From Deltaproteobacteria bacterium (GTDB lineage: Bacteria > JAUYMQ01), in assembly GCA_030698575.1 (NCBI GenBank), contig JAUYMQ010000419.1:1-9731 (forward strand): a stretch of 9,731 nt of DNA. The letters run 5' to 3'. The position numbers and the translations under genes are program-made. A model generated the notes under the pieces. It saw nothing but the letters and a program-made list of their open reading frames with translations, did not search any database and was not told the origin of the DNA. Each line of letters opens with the position of its first letter. Positions within the stretch are counted from its first letter, which is position 1. This document shows positions 5,009 through 9,731 of the stretch, one piece after another.

Positions 5009-6403
5009 ATGCTTGTTCCCATCAATCTGACCGGCGGGACGTACAAGCATCCCTCCCTGCCGCTGAGCGCGCAAGTCACGCGCAATTTCTGGCCGCAGCA
5101 GATCGACAACCAATCTGCGCGGTCTCCCTACATCCTCGAATCGTGGCCGGGGCTGACGTTGTTTGGCGCAGGCTCTGGTGCCGACGGTGGGCAGTTCGAG
5201 CATAACGGCATCCTGTACCACGTCTGCGGAACGACCCTGTACACTGTGGCCGCGGATGGCGCGCATACCTCCCGTGGAAGCATCCTCGGTTCCGGTCCGT
5301 GCATCTTCGACGGCATCGGGCAGGACGTCGTTATCGTGCGCGGCGGCGTGGCGAAGGTTTGGGACGGGACTACGCTCTCGACCGTATCCGGCGTTGAAAC
5401 CCCGAACAGCGCGACGCACATCAACAACCAGATGCTCTACGACGGGGACGAGGGGCGCTTTTGCTCGTCGAATGTTGGGGACGCAGCGACGATCAATGCG
5501 CTCAACTACGCGACCGCGGAAAGTAGCGCCGATGACCTGTTGAGGGTGTTTTCCTTCAACGAGCAGGCCTTGCTACTGGGGAGCAAGACCATTGAACGGT
5601 GGTGGAATTCAGGCGTTGGAAATCCTCCGTTCGATCGCGTGCAGGGCGGGACCATAGAAATCGGGCTGAAGGCCATCTATTCCGTAGCGAGCAATAAGGA
5701 CTCCGTTTACCTCCTTGGGACTGACTTTCGCATCTACCGAATGTCCGAAGGCGGGGCGCTCGCAATCACCGATCGCGCCATGTCGCGCGAATTCTCAGAC
5801 TTCTCTGATGCCTCAGACGCGATTGGCTGGTGCTTCACGAAAGACGATCAGTACTTCTACCAGATCACGTTCCCGACTGCGGACAAGTCATTCGTCTACC
5901 CGGAAGGCGGGCAGTGGTTCGAGGTTTCCTCTGGCATGTCAGGATGCCGAAGCGTCGCCAACTCCTACGCCTACGCATTCGGCAAGCACCTGATCGGCGA
6001 CTATCGCAACGGCAACCTGTATGCGCTGGATGACGACGCGTTCACGGAAAACGGCGAGACGATCCGCAGGGTACGCGACACCGGGCCGCTGCACGGCGGG
6101 CTTGTTCGTGCGCCCGGGAAGACGCTTGAAATGAGTCGCTTCGAGCTGATCATGGAGACCGGCGTCGGCCTGGTTTCGGGTCAGGGCAGCGACCCGGTTG
6201 TCATGTTGTCGTTTTCCGATGATGGCGGCCGGACGTTCTGCACCGAGACCTGGGGCACGGTCGGGCAGCTCGGGGCGTATTTGTGGAAGGTGGAATGGTT
6301 CGCGCTCGGCTCGTTCATGTCGCGGATTATCCGCATCGCCATAACCGATCCGGTTAAATGCTCTATTCACTCGGCCGCTGCTGACGTTGACATAGGAATC
6401 TGA
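5009..6403 (+). CDS. Packaged DNA stabilisation protein, P22 gp10-like
   Basis: The 464-residue product matches P22 gp10 (about 472 residues) in length and layout. gp10 binds under gp4, closes the tail tube after packaging and provides the socket for the tail needle. Corresponding landmarks include SPYILESWPGL near residue 39 (gp10 has a comparable S-G-Y-L-x-S-F-P-G-I), LLGSKTIERWW around 189-199 (gp10 GSSTIEYF), GGTIEIGLKAIYSVA soon after (gp10 VQKGIAG), and a C-terminal YLWKVEWFALGSFMSRIIRI-x-I-TDPVK (gp10 W-K-R-V-G-R-I-R...V-x-TKSPV). The beta-rich repeats between these fit the gp10 propeller-like body. The start is ATG directly after the upstream TAA; its Shine-Dalgarno sequence is weak, so it probably depends on ribosomes finishing the adaptor gene. 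It overlaps the next gene as TGATG. Confidence 0.88.
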   Translation: MLVPINLTGGTYKHPSLPLSAQVTRNFWPQQIDNQSARSPYILESWPGLTLFGAGSGADGGQFEHNGILYHVCGTTLYTVAADGAHTSRGSILGSGPCIFDGIGQDVVIVRGGVAKVWDGTTLSTVSGVETPNSATHINNQMLYDGDEGRFCSSNVGDAATINALNYATAESSADDLLRVFSFNEQALLLGSKTIERWWNSGVGNPPFDRVQGGTIEIGLKAIYSVASNKDSVYLLGTDFRIYRMSEGGALAITDRAMSREFSDFSDASDAIGWCFTKDDQYFYQITFPTADKSFVYPEGGQWFEVSSGMSGCRSVANSYAYAFGKHLIGDYRNGNLYALDDDAFTENGETIRRVRDTGPLHGGLVRAPGKTLEMSRFELIMETGVGLVSGQGSDPVVMLSFSDDGGRTFCTETWGTVGQLGAYLWKVEWFALGSFMSRIIRIAITDPVKCSIHSAAADVDIGI

Positions 6404-6810
6404 TGATCCCGATTCAGCCTCCGCCGCCGCCAGAAAAGACCGGCAACGCTCAGGTCGACGCCTACCTGACGCGGATTTACAAGTGGGCCTACCTGCTCTG
6501 GTTCTACATGAGCGGGGAAGGCAGAGGGGACGCGGCGATCATCGATTCGTCCACCGGTGGTGCTGGCAGCAGCGCCCTGGCGGCACTTCGCATTCCCGGT
6601 CTTGATGGCGAGGATGGCGAGGACGGGCAAATGGGCCTCCCCGGCCAACAGGGGGCGCAGGGCGTCACTGGCCAGTCAATTCCCGGCCTGGATGGGCAAG
6701 ATGGCGAGGACGGTTTCGTGTTTCAGCAGCGGACCTACGGAGCGACGTTTGGGCCAGCAGCAGTCGCATCAATTACCGTGGTCGATGGTGTTGTCACGGC
6801 TATCTCATAG
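6403..6810 (+). CDS. Collagen-like virion protein in the tail-needle position
   Basis: The 135-residue product has a proline run (residues 6-10) and an amphipathic, aromatic helix (DAYLTRIYKWAYLLWFYM, 19-36). A Ser/Gly/Ala linker follows, then a collagen-like run of G-X-Y triplets from 66 to 104 (GLD GED GED GQM GLP GQQ GAQ GVT GQS, an IP interruption, GLD GQD GED G). A short beta-type end closes the protein (ASITVVDGVVTAIS). Collagen-like repeats in phage proteins form trimers, and trimers are the norm for tail needles and fibres. In P22 the gene after gp10 encodes gp26, the trimeric needle that plugs gp10. Position and oligomer type together make this a candidate plug or spike, but I see no sequence match to gp26. 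ATG 6403 overlaps the gp10-like stop, with AGGA at 6394-6397. Confidence 0.78.
   Translation: MIPIQPPPPPEKTGNAQVDAYLTRIYKWAYLLWFYMSGEGRGDAAIIDSSTGGAGSSALAALRIPGLDGEDGEDGQMGLPGQQGAQGVTGQSIPGLDGQDGEDGFVFQQRTYGATFGPAAVASITVVDGVVTAIS
6592..6714 (+). repeat. Duplicated 36-nt collagen segment flanking a central G-X-Y stretch
   Basis: The segments 6592-6627 and 6679-6714 encode IPGLDGEDGEDG and IPGLDGQDGEDG, which differ by one residue. Between them lie six further G-X-Y triplets plus the leading residues of the interruption. The nucleotide copies differ mainly at third positions, as expected for an older internal duplication kept by protein-level selection. Confidence 0.7.
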
Positions 6811-6818
6811 GGAAGATC

Positions 6819-7190
6819 ATGCAAAACAAGCCTTTCAACTTCGGCCCGGTAGCGTTGACGAACACGCTGACAACGAACATTCTCAACCCGGCCATCACAT
6901 CACTTGCAGGCCCGGTTGGCTTCACGGCGACGCAGCCCTACATCCTCCTGCGCCATATCCGCATTGTGAACAAAACAGCCGGCGCCGTGACGTTTTCGCT
7001 CTGGAAGGGCGCGACTGGCGCGAATGCGGCCGGAACGGAAGTTATCGGCATCGCCAAGAGCATTCCGGCGAACGATTCCTATGATTACTACGGCCTACTC
7101 CGTTTAGACGCTGCCGATTTCCTTGTCGGCGGGGCGAGCGCAGGCACATCATTGAGCATCCAGGGCGAAGGTGAAATTGGGTTTGTGTAG
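6819..7190 (+). CDS. Small beta-rich virion protein, possible tip or fibre partner
   Basis: The 123-residue protein is not recognised as a named family. ATG 6819 follows AGGGAAG (6809-6815), which overlaps the upstream stop. The sequence reads as a compact beta-sandwich: YILLRHIRIVNKTAGAVTFS (~41-60), LWKGATGANAAGTEV, SIPANDSYDYYGLLRLDAAD, and a final SLSIQGEGEIGFV. Proteins with this I-R-I-V-N-K-T then W-x-G-A-T-G-A pattern occur next to collagen-like genes in related phages, as far as I recall. It could cap the collagen-like protein, like the knob of a spike, or be an independent decoration protein. It overlaps the next gene by 20 nt. Confidence 0.7.
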   Translation: MQNKPFNFGPVALTNTLTTNILNPAITSLAGPVGFTATQPYILLRHIRIVNKTAGAVTFSLWKGATGANAAGTEVIGIAKSIPANDSYDYYGLLRLDAADFLVGGASAGTSLSIQGEGEIGFV

Positions 7191-7602
7191 CATCGGCGCG
7201 CCGAGCGCTGATGAAATAAAGCGCGTCCTGCTCGACCCTGAAATCTGGGAGCGCGAGACCGACGATCACTGCGGGCCGGCTTCATCGTTTCCCGGGCTAC
7301 CGGACACTGTGCGGTGTCTCGGCGGGTACGTCGAGGATGCGATTATCGGGCTTGCCATGACGCACAAGACCGAGGTCGGCACCAAGATCCATTTCGCTGT
7401 GTTGCGGCCCTACAGGGCGCACGCAAGAGCGTTCCTGATGCGTGCCCTAGAGATTCTTGGCCCGGTGTACTGCGATATCCCGGAGTGCTACCGAGCAGTC
7501 ATCAATTTTGCGCTGCATGCCGGATTCGTTGCGACCGGGCGCGCGGGGCGTTACTTGAAACACGGAATCAGCCATCAAAGGACGCGGCTATGTCGATCAT
7601 AA
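7171..7602 (+). CDS. P22 gp14-like protein, DUF2824 (GNAT-like fold)
   Basis: The predicted protein of up to 143 residues belongs to the family of P22 gp14, a late protein needed for particle assembly with a degenerate acetyltransferase-like fold. KIHFAVLRPYRAHARAFLMR (72-91) is the GNAT motif A-like strand and helix, although the usual R/Q-x-x-G-x-G/A acetyl-CoA loop reads RAHARA here. Y-C-DIPECYRAVINFALHAGF (100-119) is the second family hallmark. Acetyltransferase activity is doubtful. The first possible start is GTG 7171, inside the previous gene; TTG 7177 and TTG 7183 are in-frame alternatives, and no ATG lies nearby in the frame. The start is uncertain by a few codons. Its place just before the gp7-like gene is exactly the P22 order. 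Confidence 0.78.
   Translation: MKLGLCSIGAPSADEIKRVLLDPEIWERETDDHCGPASSFPGLPDTVRCLGGYVEDAIIGLAMTHKTEVGTKIHFAVLRPYRAHARAFLMRALEILGPVYCDIPECYRAVINFALHAGFVATGRAGRYLKHGISHQRTRLCRS
7577..7582 (+). promoter_or_regulatory. Ribosome binding site that decides the start of the gp7-like gene
   Basis: AAAGGA at 7577-7582 lies 7 nt before ATG 7590. The reading frame stays open far upstream, to 7314, but that part encodes Arg/Cys/His-rich shadow sequence in another frame of the gp14-like gene. ATG 7590 is the true start. Confidence 0.8.
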
Positions 7603-8417
7603 GTGACCTGTTTGGCGGTGGAGACGCGGCTGACGCATCCAAGGAGGCCGCTGGAGTACAGTCCGCGGCAACGCAAGAGGCGACAGCGTTCCAGCGGGAA
7701 GCGCTTGCGACAACGCGGGCAGACCTGCAGCCGTTTCGTGCGGCCGGCGAGGCCGGGCTGCCGGGTCTCAGCAAGAGCGTTTCCAGCCTGTCGGATCTGG
7801 CGAACGATCCGAATAAGCAGGTCTCCCTCGTCAAGGACAATCCATTCTTCAAGCTACTCGCCGATGACGCGCAGAGCAGGCTCTTCGCCAACCAGGCGGC
7901 CAAGGGCAAGGTCGGATCAGGCGAGACCGCCAAAGCCCTGCAAAACAGCCTGCTCCTGCTTGGCCAGGACTTGCTCAATCAGGACGTGAACCGCAAAAAC
8001 ACGGCCATCAATCAGCAGTTCAACCTCGCCACGTTGGGCGCGAACGCAGCGGCGAGGCAGGGAACAGCGACGGCGAACACGGCGAGCAATATCTCAAATC
8101 TTGCAACAGAGGGCGCAAACGCTACCGCCGCCGGGATTGTCGGCGCCGCGAACGCGAAGACCGCGGCAACCAATTCGGCAATCAACACCGGAATGTCGGC
8201 CGCGGCTTTGTTCCTGTCGGATAAACGGCTGAAAACAGACATCCGCAAGCTCGGGAAGGACGACATAGGCCTGAACGTCTACGCCTTCAAGTACAAGGGC
8301 GACGACAAGCGGCGCGTCGGCCACATGGCGCAGGATGTGGAGAAGAAATTCCCCGATGCGGTGAAGACCATCCGCGATATCAAGTTCATCGATTACGGAG
8401 AACTCCATGCCAATTGA
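7590..8417 (+). CDS. P22 gp7-like DNA-ejection protein with C-terminal S74-type intramolecular chaperone/protease domain
   Basis: The 275-residue product starts MSIISDLFGGG. Residues ~20-200 have the gp7 layout: an Ala/Gln-rich helix, then ADLQPFRAAGEAGLPGLSKS (gp7 has a comparable L-K-P-F...L), a middle part with GKVGSGETAKALQNSLLLLG (gp7 G-G-L-G-S-T-A-T-S-N-Q-L), and an Asn/Ala/Thr-rich tail. In P22 gp7 is one of three proteins released from the virion into the host envelope. Residues 209-275 are different: LSDKRLKTDIRKLG, then GLNVYAFKY, GHMAQDVEKKFPDAV and a final IKFIDYGEL match the Peptidase_S74 self-cleaving domain of tail spikes and fibres. Ser210 and Lys215 have the S-x4-K spacing of the catalytic dyad. 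Cleavage before Ser210 would leave a 209-residue body, near gp7 in size. It overlaps the upstream gene by 13 nt and the downstream gene by 11 nt. Confidence 0.8.
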   Translation: MSIISDLFGGGDAADASKEAAGVQSAATQEATAFQREALATTRADLQPFRAAGEAGLPGLSKSVSSLSDLANDPNKQVSLVKDNPFFKLLADDAQSRLFANQAAKGKVGSGETAKALQNSLLLLGQDLLNQDVNRKNTAINQQFNLATLGANAAARQGTATANTASNISNLATEGANATAAGIVGAANAKTAATNSAINTGMSAAALFLSDKRLKTDIRKLGKDDIGLNVYAFKYKGDDKRRVGHMAQDVEKKFPDAVKTIRDIKFIDYGELHAN

Positions 8418-9651
8418 TGCGCGTATTCCGCTTCAGACGACGACCATCGACACGGCGCCCGGGCTGAATGCCCTTGCCGGCGCTTTTCGATACCGCGAGC
8501 AGCAGAAAGAGCGCAAGGAGGAACGCCAGCAGGACCTCGAGCTGCGCCGGCAGGAGCTGGGAATGCGCCAGCAGGAGATGGGGCAGCGCAAGGAGGTGCT
8601 GGACATGCAGATCGCCAGCGCGAAATACACGCAGCTGGACGATCGCGAGAAGCGCCGCATGAGAAGCACCGTATTGGGCGCTGCGCAGCTTAACGGATAT
8701 TTGGAGGCCGGAGATACAGAGGGCGCCGCGAGCTTCCTGCGGACCCGCAAAGGGCAGATCGAGCAGGCCAAGGCTATCGATCCGACAATGGACTCAAACG
8801 AGACCGACCAGGCCCTGCAAATGCTCCAATCAGGGAATATCGACCAGCTCAAGAAAACGACGCAGAGCGCCATCAAGCTCGGGCAGGATTTGAAGATTCT
8901 GGACAAGCCCGAAAAGATAGACTCGTTCGCGCCGGTGTACGGGCCGAAGGGTGAGGTCGTCGCGCAGCGCAATGTGAAAACAGGGGAAGTCAAAGCGTCC
9001 CCGCTCGCGCCGGAGAAGTCAAAGCTGATGTCGCCGGAAGAACTGCAGCAGAAAATGAGCATAGCCGCGGCCGGCAAGCCGAGCGTCACTGTCAAAGTGG
9101 ACGCCAAGATGGGCGAGAGTTTCGCCAAGGAAATCGGGCCGATGATGACCGAATCCAGGTCGGCGGCTCAGGGCGCATTGCAGGCTATCGACACAGTGAA
9201 GCGTATCCGCGGAGCCATTGAGGGCGGGAACGTATCGCTTGGCCCGACCGCAACGCTGCGGCAGAACCTGAATCAATTCGGGCAGGTATTGGGCGTTACC
9301 GGAGAGACCACGGAAGAAAAGCTAGTGAATACCCGCAACGTCATCCGTGGACTGGCTCAATTGGCGATTTCGGCTCGGAAGCAACTGAAAGGGCAGGGCC
9401 AAGTGTCCGACTACGAGGGCAAGTTGATTCAACGCGGTGAGGCCGGCGAAGTCGGAGACTTCACCATGCCGGAACTGAAAGACTTCATCGGCGTGACTGA
9501 ACAAATGGCTGGCAAGGTCGTGAAAGAGCACAAACGGACCCTGGATGTGATGCGCTCTGACCCAAGCCTTGAACGATTTGTTCCGTTTTACGGTGTTGGC
9601 GAAGACGCGGAAGAGCTGACTGTCGGCAGGTTCAAGGTCAAGGTCAAATAA
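8407..9651 (+). CDS. P22 gp20-like DNA-ejection (internal virion) protein
   Basis: The 414-residue protein begins MPIDARIPLQ. A long, highly charged helix (residues ~28-85) contains repeated R-x-Q-E-L/M-G-x-R-Q-Q-E units, typical of a coiled coil. A linker (~165-210) is rich in Lys, Pro and Gly. The C-terminal part, ~220-400, is helical (AAQGALQAIDTVKRIRGAIE, then EKLVNTRNVIRGLAQLAISA and DYEGKLIQRGEAG). It ends in a short basic tail, GRFKVKVK. No membrane segment or enzyme motif is visible. Phage proteins of this kind follow gp7-like genes and precede a large gp16-like protein; P22 gp20 is about 471 residues. The assignment rests mainly on gene order and helical, charged composition. ATG 8407 has GGAG at 8397-8400. 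The stop overlaps the next ATG as TAATG. Confidence 0.75.
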   Translation: MPIDARIPLQTTTIDTAPGLNALAGAFRYREQQKERKEERQQDLELRRQELGMRQQEMGQRKEVLDMQIASAKYTQLDDREKRRMRSTVLGAAQLNGYLEAGDTEGAASFLRTRKGQIEQAKAIDPTMDSNETDQALQMLQSGNIDQLKKTTQSAIKLGQDLKILDKPEKIDSFAPVYGPKGEVVAQRNVKTGEVKASPLAPEKSKLMSPEELQQKMSIAAAGKPSVTVKVDAKMGESFAKEIGPMMTESRSAAQGALQAIDTVKRIRGAIEGGNVSLGPTATLRQNLNQFGQVLGVTGETTEEKLVNTRNVIRGLAQLAISARKQLKGQGQVSDYEGKLIQRGEAGEVGDFTMPELKDFIGVTEQMAGKVVKEHKRTLDVMRSDPSLERFVPFYGVGEDAEELTVGRFKVKVK

Positions 9652-9731
9652 TGGCCGAGTACGTTGTCACTGACCCGGCGAGCGGCCGGGAAGTTACCCT
9701 CACCGGGGACTCGCCGCCGAACGAGCAGGAG
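9651..9731 (+). CDS. N-terminus of the protein in the gp16 position (3' partial)
   Basis: ATG 9651 shares its A with the TAA of the gp20-like gene, and the frame stays open for 27 codons to the right edge. It starts MAEYVVTDPASGREVTLTGD and continues SPPNEQE. This is the short beta-hairpin module (Y-V-V-T-x-P-x-G...L-T-G-D-x-P-P-x-E-Q-E) often seen at the very N-terminus of large phage internal proteins, including transglycosylase-bearing ejection proteins. The catalytic part, if any, lies outside the window. By gene order this should be the third ejection protein, the counterpart of P22 gp16. Existence of the gene is well supported; function is inferred from position. Confidence 0.7.
   Translation, partial: MAEYVVTDPASGREVTLTGDSPPNEQE

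Noticed and set aside
6403-7190. Possible diversity-generating retroelement target in the collagen-like or beta-rich gene.
   Set aside because: No reverse transcriptase, no template/variable repeat pair and no C-type lectin end was seen in the window.
7193-7204. Perfect 12-bp palindrome TCGGCGCGCCGA at the start of the gp14-like gene.
   Set aside because: It has no loop for a stable hairpin, and self-complementary CG-rich words are expected in DNA of this composition. No second copy was noticed that would suggest an operator.
7314-7589. N-terminal extension of the gp7-like frame by 92 codons.
   Set aside because: The extension lies inside the gp14-like gene in another frame, is rich in Arg, Cys and His unlike the rest, and a good AAAGGA site precedes the internal ATG at 7590.
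9674-9690. 6-bp GC-rich hairpin (CCCGGC/GCCGGG) shortly after the last start codon.
   Set aside because: A 6-bp stem in GC-rich coding DNA is easily due to chance, and no T-run or other signal accompanies it.

Overview
The window is part of the late structural operon of a tailed bacteriophage or prophage. Every supported gene is on the + strand, most junctions overlap or nearly touch, and base composition is GC-rich throughout. Several products match the P22-type podophage tail and ejection module, so the particle was probably short-tailed and its host Gram-negative. A GC-rich member of the Pseudomonadota is likely, but no host gene is present to prove it. There is no tRNA, integrase, lysis gene, CRISPR array or insertion sequence here, so temperate or virulent lifestyle cannot be decided.

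Layout. (1) Nt 1-2181, head shell: the 3' part of an N4-gp56/DUF4043-type major capsid gene; an unrecognised protein with a heptad-spaced coiled coil and an Ala/Thr-rich C-terminal region; and a small beta-rich protein. The latter two may be decoration proteins. (2) Nt 2182-2256, the only sizeable untranslated gap: two adjacent hairpins, the second followed by TTTT and looking like a weak intrinsic terminator. (3) Nt 2257-4145, an unusual cassette for a head operon: a small class I methyltransferase, then by ATGA overlap a two-domain protein made of a second methyltransferase domain and a C-terminal Rossmann-like domain resembling DUF115/Maf-type proteins. (4) Nt 4142-4650, two small unknown proteins. 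(5) Nt 4661-6403, the portal-closing module: a short gp4-like adaptor and a gp10-like DNA stabilisation protein. (6) Nt 6403-7190, a collagen-like protein where P22 keeps its gp26 tail needle, plus a small beta-rich protein. (7) Nt 7171-9731, a P22-order ejection block: a gp14-like GNAT-fold protein (DUF2824), a gp7-like protein with an S74-type self-cleavage domain added at its C-terminus, a gp20-like protein, and the first 27 codons of the gene in the gp16 position.

How the genes fit together. The capsid protein and its candidate accessory proteins build the head. The gp4- and gp10-like proteins extend and close the portal after packaging. The collagen-like protein is a candidate plug or spike. 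The gp7-, gp20- and gp16-position proteins would travel inside the virion and be ejected to carry DNA across the envelope. The methyltransferase cassette fits none of these steps and is the least explained part of the window. The main leads are that cassette, the gp7/S74 fusion, the collagen-like candidate needle, and a perfect 9-bp hairpin just inside the gene after the capsid gene.
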